From: Maribacter arcticus
Lineage (GTDB): Bacteria > Bacteroidota > Bacteroidia > Flavobacteriales > Flavobacteriaceae
Direction: 5' to 3'
Assembly (NCBI RefSeq): GCF_900167935.1
Contig: NZ_FUYL01000011.1
Location: 62,001 to 126,000, forward strand
DNA: 64,000 bases
This document shows, piece after piece, positions 34,423-43,725 of the stretch (positions are counted from its first letter, which is position 1; the number at the start of each line of letters is the position of its first letter). Both the position numbers and the translations under genes were made by a program. The notes beneath the pieces are model-generated. The model was not told where the DNA came from. It did no database searches and saw nothing but the letters and a program-made list of their open reading frames with translations.

Positions 34423-35742
34423 ATGAAGAAAAAGGTGGCTTTTTACACTTTAGGATGCAAGTTGAATTTTTCAGAAACATCAACCATAGCCCGAAGCTTT
34501 GCTGATGAGGGTTTTGACCGTGTAGATTTTTCAGAAAAGGCCGATATGTATGTTATTAATACCTGTTCGGTAACCGATAATGCAGATAAGAAATTCAAGA
34601 CCATTGTAAAAAAAGCGCAAAAAATAAATCCTGATGCGTTTGTGGCTGCTGTTGGCTGCTATGCTCAATTAAAACCAGAAGAGTTAGCTGATGTTGATGG
34701 AGTCGATTTGGTTTTAGGAGCTACAGAAAAATTTAAGATTACAGACTACATAAACGATCTTACGAAAAATGACCATGGTAAGGTGTATTCATGTGAAATT
34801 GCCGATGCTAATTTTTATGTAGGAAGTTATGCAATTGGCGATAGAACCAGGGCATTTTTAAAAGTGCAAGATGGTTGTGATTATAAATGTACCTACTGTA
34901 CGATTCCGTTAGCTCGAGGTATCTCTAGAAGCGATACTTTAGAAAACGTTTTAAAAAATGCAGCTGATATTTCAAATCAGGGTATTAAAGAAATCGTTTT
35001 AACGGGTGTTAACATTGGTGATTATGGTAAGGGTGAATTTGGAAATAAAAAACACGAACATACCTTTTTAGATTTAGTGGAAGCTTTAGATGAAGTAGAA
35101 GGCATTCATCGCTTACGAATATCTTCGATAGAACCCAACCTTTTAAAGAATGAGACGATAGAATTTGTAGCGCAAAGCAAAACATTTGTACCACATTTTC
35201 ATATTCCATTACAAAGCGGAAGTGATTCATTGCTAAAATTGATGAAGCGAAGGTATATGACCAATTTATACCAAGAACGTATTTCGAAAATTAGAGAAGT
35301 AATACCAAATTGCTGTATAGGTGTTGATGTCATTGTTGGGTTTCCTGGTGAAACCGAAGAGCATTTTTTAGAGACCTATCATTTTCTGAATGATTTAGAT
35401 ATTTCCTATTTACATGTTTTTACTTACTCAGAGAGAGATAATACGCCAGCAGCTAGGATGGATGGAGTAGTGCCGAATAAAGTTAGAAACAAAAGAAGTA
35501 AAATGTTACGCGGCCTGTCTGTGAAGAAAAGAAGAGCTTTTTATGAAAGTCAAATAGGTAATGAGTTGACAGTATTGTTTGAAAGTGAAAATAAAACGGG
35601 GTATATTAATGGTTTTACAGAGAATTATGTAAAAGTTAAAACTCCATGGAATCCTGAATTGGTGAATACGCTTCACAAGGTGAAACTAACTGAAATAGAT
35701 AAAGATGGTTTGGTCAGGTTAACTTTTCTAAAGAGACAATAG
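34423..35742 (+). CDS. mtaB: tRNA t6A37 methylthiotransferase MtaB
   Basis: 439 residues in three domains: UPF0004 with Fe-S cysteines (TLGCKLN, NTCSVTDNAD, VGCYAQ), a radical-SAM core with CDYKCTYCTIP (Cys at about 151, 155 and 158), and a C-terminal TRAM domain. It is an iron-sulfur enzyme that turns t6A at position 37 of ANN-decoding tRNAs into ms2t6A. The CKLN form of the first motif and the size favour MtaB over MiaB or RimO. Single gene with a downstream terminator shared with the convergent GNAT gene. Confidence 0.93.
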   Translation: MKKKVAFYTLGCKLNFSETSTIARSFADEGFDRVDFSEKADMYVINTCSVTDNADKKFKTIVKKAQKINPDAFVAAVGCYAQLKPEELADVDGVDLVLGATEKFKITDYINDLTKNDHGKVYSCEIADANFYVGSYAIGDRTRAFLKVQDGCDYKCTYCTIPLARGISRSDTLENVLKNAADISNQGIKEIVLTGVNIGDYGKGEFGNKKHEHTFLDLVEALDEVEGIHRLRISSIEPNLLKNETIEFVAQSKTFVPHFHIPLQSGSDSLLKLMKRRYMTNLYQERISKIREVIPNCCIGVDVIVGFPGETEEHFLETYHFLNDLDISYLHVFTYSERDNTPAARMDGVVPNKVRNKRSKMLRGLSVKKRRAFYESQIGNELTVLFESENKTGYINGFTENYVKVKTPWNPELVNTLHKVKLTEIDKDGLVRLTFLKRQ

Positions 35743-35748
35743 AAGTAT

Positions 35749-35780
35749 AAAAAAAGCCTTTCATTTGAAAGGCTTTTTTT
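35749..35780. terminator. Bidirectional rho-independent terminator
   Basis: Perfect 14-bp stem of seven A plus GCCTTTC paired with GAAAGGC plus seven T, loop ATTT. It serves mtaB (plus) and the GNAT gene (minus). Confidence 0.92.
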
Positions 35781-35787
35781 ATATTTT

Positions 35788-36084
35788 TTAGATTCGAATA
35801 CCGATAGGTAACATTTCTTTGTACTGTAATCGATTTTTTCTTAAAAATCCTGCAATGTGAGGACTCGTTGGAACAACTCTAAGGTTTCTTTCTTGGATTA
35901 TACTTAGAACGGCTTTGATGAAGTTTTCTCTAAAACTTTCATCTGTAATCTCTTCAGGAACTACTAATTTTGTAAGGAACACTTTACGTTCTTGAGAAGA
36001 GTATTCTATGCTTGCTAGATGCCCATTTACTGTGGTTTCAAATTGGCGTAGAAAAGAATTGTCTTTAATAATAACATCGTTCAT
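35788..36084 (-). CDS. Small GNAT-type N-acetyltransferase (COG2388-like)
   Basis: The ATG at 36084 gives MNDVIIKDNSFLRQFETTVN, 98 residues; a longer frame from TTG at 36114 is less likely. The short one-domain form with HLASIEYSSQERKVFLTKLVVPEE and VPTSPHIAGFLRKNR is typical of YidJ/COG2388 proteins, which hold a minimal acetyl-CoA site. Substrate unknown. Transcribed alone; it shares a terminator with mtaB. Confidence 0.7.
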   Translation of the reverse strand: MNDVIIKDNSFLRQFETTVNGHLASIEYSSQERKVFLTKLVVPEEITDESFRENFIKAVLSIIQERNLRVVPTSPHIAGFLRKNRLQYKEMLPIGIRI

Positions 36085-36261
36085 ATAGATTTTTTTAGTG
36101 TTGCTACTAGACAAAAAAATTACGATGTTCTCATATCGTAATTTGTCGAGATTGAAATGCTCTAAAGATTATTGCCTAATATTGCTAGGTGATTTTCGCA
36201 TTCTTTTACAAAAATAGTTAAATAATCCCTAATTTCCTAGCTTTTACTACGTTTCATAACT

Positions 36262-36924
36262 ATGATTGATGATAGAATTCATGTGTATTGTATGCCTGGT
36301 ATGGCTGCAAGTTCTGCTATTTTTGAGTATATTAATCTTCCACCGGATAGATTTGAACTTCATTTGTTGGAATGGACAATACCTATTGTTGGTATTTCAT
36401 TTACGGAATATGCAAAAAATATGTGCTCTAAAATAACGCATGAGAATGTTGTTTTATTGGGAGTTTCTTTAGGCGGACTTTTAGTTCAGGAAATGTCAAA
36501 TTATATTCATGTACGAAAAGTGATTATCGTGTCAAGTGTTAAAACTAGATATGAACTTCCAAAACGAATGTTGTTTGCGCGTTACACTAAAGTGCATAAA
36601 TTACTGCCAACCGGTTTGATTAGTAATGTTGAGTTGTTAGCTAAATATGCGTTTGGAGAAAGTGTTACCAAAAGACTATCATTATATGAGCGATACTTAT
36701 CAATTCGAGATAAAAGTTATATAGATTGGTGTATTGATCAATTGGTGAATTGGAAATGTGTAATACCTTGCGACAATTTAGTGCATATACAAGGTGAAAA
36801 AGATAACGTTTTTCCAATTTCTAATATTACCGATTGTTTGCCGGTGGTAAATGGAACACATACTATGATAATACATCGTGCCAAATGGTTTAACGAGAAC
36901 TTGCCAACAATTATTTTGGAATAA
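36262..36924 (+). CDS. Alpha/beta hydrolase
   Basis: 220 residues without a signal peptide. The nucleophile elbow is VLLGVSLGGLLVQEM (G-x-S-x-G, Ser near 75), with a likely acid in GEKDNVFPISN and a likely histidine in NGTHTMIIHRAK. These give a complete Ser-Asp-His triad for an esterase or thioesterase-like enzyme. Substrate unknown. It precedes the lytic transglycosylase gene by 67 bp on the same strand and may be co-transcribed. Confidence 0.75.
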   Translation: MIDDRIHVYCMPGMAASSAIFEYINLPPDRFELHLLEWTIPIVGISFTEYAKNMCSKITHENVVLLGVSLGGLLVQEMSNYIHVRKVIIVSSVKTRYELPKRMLFARYTKVHKLLPTGLISNVELLAKYAFGESVTKRLSLYERYLSIRDKSYIDWCIDQLVNWKCVIPCDNLVHIQGEKDNVFPISNITDCLPVVNGTHTMIIHRAKWFNENLPTIILE

Positions 36925-36991
36925 GATAGTTCTATATATACCTTTGGTAGTAAGAATAAAGGAAGAGATAATTTAAAAAAAAATATAAGTC

Positions 36992-37948
36992 ATGAAAATC
37001 ATTAAGAATATATTGATGCTGTTGGGAGTGGTATTTGTTGCGGGAACTTTAATATTTGCAGTGCAGAGTACTGATGCTGTTTCTGTTAACAATAATACCG
37101 TTGTTAATGACAGTGTTCAGAAAAATGTGGCTAAATCGTATAGAATTTCGTCAATAGATATACCTGAGAATTTAAATTTTGCAGGCGAAGTTGTTCCTCA
37201 AGAAGACCCTGAAATTATGGAGCGAGTTGATCGTGAGTTTTTGGTGAATACATACTGGCAATCGAATGCTTTGTTATTAATGAAAAGAGCACATAAATTT
37301 TTTCCGATTATTGAGCCAATACTTGCTAAAAACGGAATTCCTGATGATTTTAAATATTTAGCGGTTGCTGAGAGTGGTTTAACAAACGTTGTTTCACCCG
37401 CAGGTGCAACAGGATTTTGGCAAATTATGAGAGAGACTGGAAGAGAGTATGGCCTTGAAGTAAATTCAAATGTCGATGAACGTTATCATTTAGAAAAGTC
37501 AACGGAGGTAGCTTGTAAGTATCTGAATAGATGGAAAGATAAATATGGAAGTTGGGCTTTAACTGCTGCATCATATAATGCAGGACCAGGAGCTATTAAT
37601 AAATATATGGGTATTCAGCAAGTTGATAATTATTGGGATTTGTTGTTGGGCGATGAAACTGGCAGGTATGTATTTAGAATAATGGCTATCAAAGAGATTT
37701 TAGCTAACCCTGAAAAGTATGGTTTCCATATTGAGAAAGAGGATATGTATGAAGCTGTGCCAACTTTTACAGTTGAAATCGATAAGCCAGTTGGTGATTT
37801 TGCAGATTTCGCACAGCAATATGAAATCAATTACAAGATTTTAAAACGCCACAATCCATGGTTACGAGAACCGCATTTAAACAATGGTTCTGGTAAAAAA
37901 TACACTGTTGAGATTCCTAACAAAGGATATTACCGAGAAACAAAATAG
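36992..37948 (+). CDS. Membrane-anchored lytic transglycosylase (MltD-like SLT domain)
   Basis: 318 residues. An N-terminal signal or anchor helix (KNILMLLGVVFVAGTLIFAV) leads to an SLT domain with the catalytic Glu in AVAESGLTNVVSPAG (about residue 126), GATGFWQIM, and AASYNAGPGAINKY. It cuts peptidoglycan glycan strands between MurNAc and GlcNAc, leaving 1,6-anhydroMurNAc. A C-terminal LysM-like region (VGDFADFAQQYEINYKILKR) would bind the wall. Its end lies 2 bp from the convergent TPR gene. Confidence 0.87.
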   Translation: MKIIKNILMLLGVVFVAGTLIFAVQSTDAVSVNNNTVVNDSVQKNVAKSYRISSIDIPENLNFAGEVVPQEDPEIMERVDREFLVNTYWQSNALLLMKRAHKFFPIIEPILAKNGIPDDFKYLAVAESGLTNVVSPAGATGFWQIMRETGREYGLEVNSNVDERYHLEKSTEVACKYLNRWKDKYGSWALTAASYNAGPGAINKYMGIQQVDNYWDLLLGDETGRYVFRIMAIKEILANPEKYGFHIEKEDMYEAVPTFTVEIDKPVGDFADFAQQYEINYKILKRHNPWLREPHLNNGSGKKYTVEIPNKGYYRETK

Positions 37949-37950
37949 AT

Positions 37951-38466
37951 TTAAATCTTTTTCATTTGTTGCTGCATCATTTTTATTTGGTCAGTCAGCA
38001 TATTATTTTTATCTAACTTTTTAGCTTCATTCAATAGCGTTGTTGCTTCTCTTTTACGTCGCTTCTGCATGGCAATGCCGGCAAGGCTAAGTTTAGCCAT
38101 TGCTACGTCATAATCCATTGTTAAACCTAGTTTCAATGCCTTTTTGAAATACTTTTCGGCTTGGGTTAAGTTGGTTTGAGAAAAAATGATGCCATGCAAG
38201 TAATTGTAATAACCTTGTTGTTTTACAGTTAAAGCTGCTTTTGGACTCTTGATTTTATCTAACCAATTTTTTGTACCGGTTAAATCTTGCTTTCGCATTC
38301 TTAAAAAGGCCAATAAAATAATTTCATTTCTAAAATAAAGAAAGATAAAAATCGTGGATAAAAGTATAAGAGAAATGCCATTTCCAATGTTACCTTCTAT
38401 AAATTGATAGATTGCAAAAGCAATTATTAGTCCTGCAATAACCAATTTTAAATTTTTATTGAACAT
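37951..38466 (-). CDS. Membrane protein with TPR-like repeats
   Basis: 171 residues. Two hydrophobic helices at the N-terminus (LKLVIAGLIIAFAIYQFIEG and GISLILLSTIFIFLYF) are followed by helical-repeat sequence resembling tetratricopeptide repeats (YYNYLHGIIFSQTNLTQAEK, then YFKKALKLG; AMAKLSLAGIAMQKRRKREA). A scaffold role at the membrane is plausible. No specific function is recognised, and no operon partner is evident: it is convergent with the transglycosylase gene. Confidence 0.65.
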   Translation of the reverse strand: MFNKNLKLVIAGLIIAFAIYQFIEGNIGNGISLILLSTIFIFLYFRNEIILLAFLRMRKQDLTGTKNWLDKIKSPKAALTVKQQGYYNYLHGIIFSQTNLTQAEKYFKKALKLGLTMDYDVAMAKLSLAGIAMQKRRKREATTLLNEAKKLDKNNMLTDQIKMMQQQMKKI

Positions 38467-38631
38467 ATAATGTAGATTTTTATCTGATTGAAAACTGATG
38501 TAAAATACTTAAGGTAATAGAAACTCTATTATAATAAGCAACTACAGCGTTTAATTATAATTCTGTCAAAATTAGTTAAAAGCTAGGTTTTCAGCCGTAC
38601 AGATTAATAAAAAAATTTTTTTTCATAACCC

Positions 38632-38661
38632 TTGCCAAAGAAAAAACTCTTTGTATATTTG
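38632..38661 (+). promoter_or_regulatory. rpmH promoter (-33 TTG, -7 TATATTTG)
   Basis: TTG at 38632-38634, a 19-base spacer, then TATATTTG at 38654-38661. This is the best match in the window to the Bacteroidota consensus TTG/TAnnTTTG. The start codon is 58 bp downstream. Confidence 0.75.
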
Positions 38662-38719
38662 CGCCCAGTTTCACAGAGGATTCTGTAAAATATCAAATAT
38701 AATAGAAAAGGTTTAAGAG

Positions 38720-38887
38720 ATGCCCGGACAAAAAAGAACATATCAGCCGTCAAAAAGAAAAAGAAAGAACAAACATGGTTTTCGTGAGCGTATGGCTTCC
38801 GTAAACGGTAGAAAAGTTCTTGCTAGAAGAAGAGCAAAAGGAAGAAAGAAATTGACTGTTTCCTCTGAAACTAGACATAAAAAATAA
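38720..38887 (+). CDS. rpmH: 50S ribosomal protein L34
   Basis: A 55-codon frame. It opens [20 protein letters not shown] and ends [18 protein letters not shown], the near-universal L34 sequence. The first four residues (MPGQ) are added to the usual M-K-R-T-Y/F-Q-P-S start; no nearer ATG is in frame. A structural protein of the large subunit, extremely basic. It has its own strong promoter and terminator. In many bacteria rpmH lies beside dnaA or rnpA; here carB follows. Confidence 0.95.
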   Translation: MPGQKRTYQPSKRKRKNKHGFRERMASVNGRKVLARRRAKGRKKLTVSSETRHKK

Positions 38888-38912
38888 TGATTGTATAGTT
38901 TTTAAAATATTT

Positions 38913-38947
38913 AGGTGTTACTTTTCTGAAAGTAACACCTTTTTTTT
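38913..38947 (+). terminator. Rho-independent terminator between rpmH and carB
   Basis: Perfect 12-bp stem AGGTGTTACTTT/AAAGTAACACCT, loop TCTG, then seven T. It ends only 28 bp before the carB start codon. Confidence 0.9.
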
Positions 38948-38975
38948 GACCAATTCTCAAATACATATTTCAAAA

Positions 38976-41828
38976 ATGCCGAAAAGAAAAGATTTAAAAT
39001 CAATTTTATTAATAGGATCTGGCCCAATAGTAATTGGTCAGGCATGTGAATTTGATTATGCGGGTAGTCAGTCATTACGTTCATTACGTGAAGATGGTAT
39101 AGAGACTATCTTAATCAATAGTAACCCAGCAACAATAATGACAGATCCAACCATGGCGGATCATGTTTATTTAAAACCGTTGACTACTAAATCAATTGTA
39201 GAAATCTTAAAAGCTCATCCACAAATTGATGCTGTATTACCTACAATGGGTGGTCAAACTGCCTTGAACTTATGTATTGAAGCTGATAAAAAGGGAATTT
39301 GGGCAGATTTCGGAGTTGAATTGATTGGGGTTGATATCGATGCCATTAATATCACGGAAGATAGAGAACAGTTTAGAGAACTGATGTTGAAAATAGGTAT
39401 TGGCATGGCACCGCAAGCCACGGCTACTTCATTTTTAGAAGGAAAAGAAATAGCACAAGAATTTGGGTTTCCATTAGTAATTAGAGCTTCATATACATTG
39501 GGTGGTGCGGGTGCATCTATTGTGTATAAGCCAGAAGATTTTGATGAATTACTAAGTTATGGTTTAGAGATTTCTCCTATTCATGAGGTGATGATTGATA
39601 AGGCCTTATTGGGGTGGAAAGAATATGAACTTGAGCTTTTAAGAGATAAAAATGATAACGTAGTTATTATTTGTGCCATTGAGAATATGGACCCAATGGG
39701 TATTCATACCGGTGATTCTATAACCGTTGCACCAGCGATGACTCTTTCCGATAGGACCTATCAGAAAATGCGTGATATGGCGATTCATATGATGCGTAGT
39801 ATTGGAGATTTTGAAGGAGGATGTAACGTGCAATTTGCAGTGAGTCCTGATGAGAAGGAAGATATTATAGCTATAGAAATAAACCCACGTGTTTCAAGGT
39901 CGTCAGCATTAGCATCTAAAGCGACAGGTTATCCCATAGCAAAGGTTGCTACTAAATTGGCAATTGGCTATACGCTTGATGAATTGGATAATCAGATTAC
40001 AAAATCTACTTCGGCGTTATTTGAACCTACGTTAGATTATGTAATCGTGAAAATACCGCGTTGGAATTTTGATAAGTTTGAAGGCTCTGACAGAACATTA
40101 GGACTTCAAATGAAATCTGTTGGAGAGGTAATGGGTATTGGTCGTTCATTTCAAGAAGCTTTACACAAAGCAACGCAGTCATTAGAAATTAAACGTAATG
40201 GCTTAGGTGCAGATGGAAAAGGATATAAAAATTATGAACAAATCATTAGTAAACTGACAATTCCAAGTTGGGACCGAGTTTTTGTAATATATGATGCTAT
40301 TCAAATGGGAATTCCATTGAGCAGAATTCATGAAATTACAAAAATAGACATGTGGTTTCTTAAACAATATGAAGAATTACATTTCTTGGAGAAGGAAATT
40401 TCAAAATATACAATAGCTACATTATCCAAAGAATTGTTACTTGAAGCAAAACAAAAGGGATTTGCCGATAGGCAAATAGCCCATATGTTAGATTGCTATG
40501 AAAGTGAAGTTTATAATAAGCGTACCGAGCTGAACATTAATAGGGTGTATAAATTAGTAGATACCTGTGCCGCTGAGTTTAAAGCGATGACACCTTATTA
40601 TTATTCAACATTTGAGGCTGAAATAGAAAAACCTGATGGCACTCGATATGTTGAAAACGATAGTATCGTAACCGACAAGAAAAAGATTGTCGTATTAGGG
40701 TCAGGACCAAACCGAATAGGTCAAGGTATAGAGTTTGATTATTGTTGTGTTCATGGTGTTTTGGCAGCTGCAGAGTGTGGCTATGAAACAATTATGATTA
40801 ACTGTAATCCAGAAACGGTATCAACAGATTTTGATATAGCAGATAAACTTTATTTCGAACCAGTATTTTGGGAGCATATTTATGATATAATTCGCCACGA
40901 AAAGCCAGAAGGTGTAATCGTTCAGCTTGGTGGTCAAACGGCTCTTAAGTTAGCTGAGAAGTTATCTAAGTACGGAATAAAAATAATTGGAACTAGTTTC
41001 GAGTCTTTAGATTTAGCGGAAGATAGAGGCAGTTTCTCAAAGCTTTTGCAAGAAATTGACATTCCATTCCCTCAATTTGGAGTAGCAGAAACCGCAGAGG
41101 AAGCATTGGCACTTTCAGATGAGTTAGACTTCCCATTATTGGTAAGACCTTCTTATGTGTTAGGTGGCCAAGGAATGAAGATTGTTATCAACAAAGCAGA
41201 GCTTGAGGAACATGTAGTAGATCTGCTTCGTAAAATTCCTAACAACAAACTCTTACTTGATCATTACCTTGATGGTGCAATAGAAGCTGAAGCTGATGCT
41301 ATTTGTGATGGGGAAGATGTCTATATTATTGGCATTATGGAACATATTGAGCCTTGTGGTATCCACTCAGGAGATTCTAATGCCACTTTGCCACCATTTA
41401 ACTTAGGGGAATTGGTAATGCAGCAAATTAAAGATCATACAAAGAAAATAGCCTTGGCATTAAATACTGTAGGCCTTATCAATATTCAATTTGCGATAAA
41501 AGATGAAGTAGTTTACATAATTGAGGCAAACCCAAGAGCATCACGTACGGTACCTTTTATTGCAAAAGCATACAAAGAGCCTTATGTAAATTATGCTACC
41601 AAAGTTATGTTAGGAGAGAAGAAAGTGAAAGATTTCAAATTTAATCCTCAACTTGAAGGCTTTGCCATCAAACAGCCAGTCTTCTCGTTTGATAAGTTTC
41701 CTAATGTGAACAAGAACTTAGGTCCAGAAATGAAAAGCACAGGAGAAAGTATTCTCTTTATAGATAGCTTAAAGGATGATGAATTTTATAACCTTTACGC
41801 AAGACGTAAAATGTATTTAAGTAAATAA
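38976..41828 (+). CDS. carB: Carbamoyl-phosphate synthase large subunit, without the allosteric domain
   Basis: The ATG at 38976 (MPKRKDLKSILLIGSGPIVI) is the family start; a TTG ten codons earlier lies in the terminator T-run. 950 residues. Two homologous ATP-grasp halves are complete: the first with SGPIVIGQACEFDYAG and GQTALNL, the second starting VVLGSGPNRIGQGIEFDY. The chain ends shortly after the second LGPEMKSTGES motif, so the MGS-like domain (about 130 residues in E. coli CarB) that binds UMP, IMP and ornithine is missing. It should still make carbamoyl phosphate for arginine and pyrimidines with CarA, which is not in the window. Confidence 0.95.
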   Translation: MPKRKDLKSILLIGSGPIVIGQACEFDYAGSQSLRSLREDGIETILINSNPATIMTDPTMADHVYLKPLTTKSIVEILKAHPQIDAVLPTMGGQTALNLCIEADKKGIWADFGVELIGVDIDAINITEDREQFRELMLKIGIGMAPQATATSFLEGKEIAQEFGFPLVIRASYTLGGAGASIVYKPEDFDELLSYGLEISPIHEVMIDKALLGWKEYELELLRDKNDNVVIICAIENMDPMGIHTGDSITVAPAMTLSDRTYQKMRDMAIHMMRSIGDFEGGCNVQFAVSPDEKEDIIAIEINPRVSRSSALASKATGYPIAKVATKLAIGYTLDELDNQITKSTSALFEPTLDYVIVKIPRWNFDKFEGSDRTLGLQMKSVGEVMGIGRSFQEALHKATQSLEIKRNGLGADGKGYKNYEQIISKLTIPSWDRVFVIYDAIQMGIPLSRIHEITKIDMWFLKQYEELHFLEKEISKYTIATLSKELLLEAKQKGFADRQIAHMLDCYESEVYNKRTELNINRVYKLVDTCAAEFKAMTPYYYSTFEAEIEKPDGTRYVENDSIVTDKKKIVVLGSGPNRIGQGIEFDYCCVHGVLAAAECGYETIMINCNPETVSTDFDIADKLYFEPVFWEHIYDIIRHEKPEGVIVQLGGQTALKLAEKLSKYGIKIIGTSFESLDLAEDRGSFSKLLQEIDIPFPQFGVAETAEEALALSDELDFPLLVRPSYVLGGQGMKIVINKAELEEHVVDLLRKIPNNKLLLDHYLDGAIEAEADAICDGEDVYIIGIMEHIEPCGIHSGDSNATLPPFNLGELVMQQIKDHTKKIALALNTVGLINIQFAIKDEVVYIIEANPRASRTVPFIAKAYKEPYVNYATKVMLGEKKVKDFKFNPQLEGFAIKQPVFSFDKFPNVNKNLGPEMKSTGESILFIDSLKDDEFYNLYARRKMYLSK

Positions 41829-41858
41829 GTCTAATTATTAGACTAATAATATATCTAG

Positions 41859-41891
41859 AAGGAAAACTTTGAATTTAATTAAGTTTTCCTT
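41859..41891. terminator. Possible hairpin terminator at the convergent carB/acyl-CoA ligase ends
   Basis: AAGGAAAACTT pairs with AAGTTTTCCTT over 11 bp around an 11-base loop, overlapping the ligase stop codon. T-runs beyond the stem are weak on both strands, so efficiency is doubtful. Confidence 0.4.
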
Positions 41892-43503
41892 CTGCATATA
41901 GTCTTCTTATTTCTTTCTTGTCAAATTTTCCAACACTGGTTTTCGGTACTAAATTTAAGGTCACATAATTATCAGGGATTTGATAGTTGGCAAAATCAGA
42001 TGATAAAAATTCTTTTAGTTCATCATCAGAAATCGGCTTAGAAATATCCGCCAAAACAATTGCTGCCAATGGTCGTTCAGACCATTTTTTATCAGGTATG
42101 GCTATTACTGCAGCTTCCTTAATTTTAGGGTGTGCCATTAAAGCTGATTCTAATGCAACACTTGAAATCCATTCGCCACCACTTTTAATTAAATCTTTTG
42201 TTCGATCTGTAATTTCCATATATCCATCGGTATCAATAGTGCTTACATCTCCTGTTCTAAACCAACCATCATCTGTAAAATTATCTCTGTTATTGGTCTT
42301 AAAGTATGATTTTATGACCCAAGCCCCTTTAACTTGTAACTCTCCCATGGTTTTACCGTCACGAGGTGCAATCTTTCCATTGTCTCCAACGATTCGCATT
42401 TCGATACCTGGAAATTCAATGCCTTGTTTTGCCCGTATTTTAATTTGCTCTTTCTTTGATAAATCTTTGTGTTTCTTTTGTAATCTACTAGCTGTACCAA
42501 GAGGTGATGTTTCTGTCATTCCCCATGCTTGAACACCCCTTATGCCAAAATTATTTTCAAAATTCTCAATTAAACTAGCAGACAATGCAGAGCCTCCAAC
42601 AAGATATTCTTCTAGTGCTAATTTTTCTTTAGGAGGATTTTTTTTCATTTCCTCGTAAACACCCATCCAAATGGAAGGTACACCATTGGCTTTAGTTATT
42701 TTTTCACGCTCCAAGATTCTTACTATTGCCTCGGGTTGTAGATGTAAAGATGGCATTACCATGTCTGAACCTGTTAATAGACACATATATGGAAAACCCC
42801 ATGCCATAACATGAAATTGAGGGACTATTAAAAGAATGACATCGTCATTACTGTAATTACCTGCATTTGGTGATAATATGGTCATTGCATGTAAATATGT
42901 AGACCTATGCGAATAGAGGACACCTTTAGGCATACCTGTTGTACCACTGGTGTAACACATGCCACAAGCATCGTTTTCATTAAGAATAGGCCATTCTAAT
43001 GTATCTAATTGTTCTTCAATTAAATCTTCATAGTAAAGTGTATTTAAAAGTGAAGTACTAAAATTTTCTGGAGCATTAATGATTATATACTTTTCTACTG
43101 TTTCTAATTTGGGTGCTATTTTTTCTAGCAAAGGGACTAAAGTTGCATCTACAAAAATTACTTTGTCTTCAGAATGATTGATAATGAATTCGGTTTGTTG
43201 AGAAGATAAACGAATATTAATTGTGTGGCATACCGCTCCGATGCCTGGTATACCATAGTATAGTTCAACATGTTGATAATGATTCCAAGCAAAGGTGCCT
43301 ACCATATCTCCCTTGTTGATTCCTAGTTTATTTTTAAGCGCATTTGCCAATTGGCACGAGCGTTTTTCAAGTTCATAGTAAGTATATTCATGTCGGTCTC
43401 CATTGGGGAGGTATGAGATTAATTTCTTATGCGGAAAAGCACTTTTAGCATACTTTAAAATAGTAGTTGTCGTAAGTGGGTAATCCATTATTAATCCGTT
43501 CAT
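41875..43503 (-). CDS. Fatty-acyl-CoA synthetase (AMP-binding), medium/long chain type
   Basis: 542 residues of the ANL superfamily but of a different subfamily from the ligase at 15258. P-loop MCYTSGTTGMPKGVLYSHRS (about residue 186), AWGMTETSPLGT, and the hinge DGWFRTGDVSTIDTDGYMEI with TDRTKDLIKSGGEWIS. The C-terminal lysine motif is in KTSVGKFDKKEIRR. It makes acyl-CoA from a fatty acid, ATP and CoA, probably of medium to long chain. Transcribed alone; no palindrome like that of the fad operon is seen upstream. Confidence 0.88.
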   Translation of the reverse strand: MNGLIMDYPLTTTTILKYAKSAFPHKKLISYLPNGDRHEYTYYELEKRSCQLANALKNKLGINKGDMVGTFAWNHYQHVELYYGIPGIGAVCHTINIRLSSQQTEFIINHSEDKVIFVDATLVPLLEKIAPKLETVEKYIIINAPENFSTSLLNTLYYEDLIEEQLDTLEWPILNENDACGMCYTSGTTGMPKGVLYSHRSTYLHAMTILSPNAGNYSNDDVILLIVPQFHVMAWGFPYMCLLTGSDMVMPSLHLQPEAIVRILEREKITKANGVPSIWMGVYEEMKKNPPKEKLALEEYLVGGSALSASLIENFENNFGIRGVQAWGMTETSPLGTASRLQKKHKDLSKKEQIKIRAKQGIEFPGIEMRIVGDNGKIAPRDGKTMGELQVKGAWVIKSYFKTNNRDNFTDDGWFRTGDVSTIDTDGYMEITDRTKDLIKSGGEWISSVALESALMAHPKIKEAAVIAIPDKKWSERPLAAIVLADISKPISDDELKEFLSSDFANYQIPDNYVTLNLVPKTSVGKFDKKEIRRLYAEGKLN

Positions 43504-43725
43504 AGAAGATGTTTTTAGTTTAAATCAAAACTTGACTCTTAAATTAATCATTTAATGAAGAGGTTCAATTAAAATTTATTTTTCAGCATTTAAGATAGCG
43601 CAAAGGCGATGATTTAATAAAACTCGCCATAATTATAAAATCTATAAAGTTAAAGTGTGGTGTGGTTATCAGATTAAAAACCTGACTAATGTTAGATTAA
43701 TTTATTCTAGCTAGGTTTAAGAAGT

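Noticed and set aside
43539-43555. TTAAAT-5-ATTTAA symmetry upstream of the second acyl-CoA ligase as another fad operator
   Set aside because: It does not share the TTATGCA core of the MarR palindrome and is expected by chance in such AT-rich sequence.
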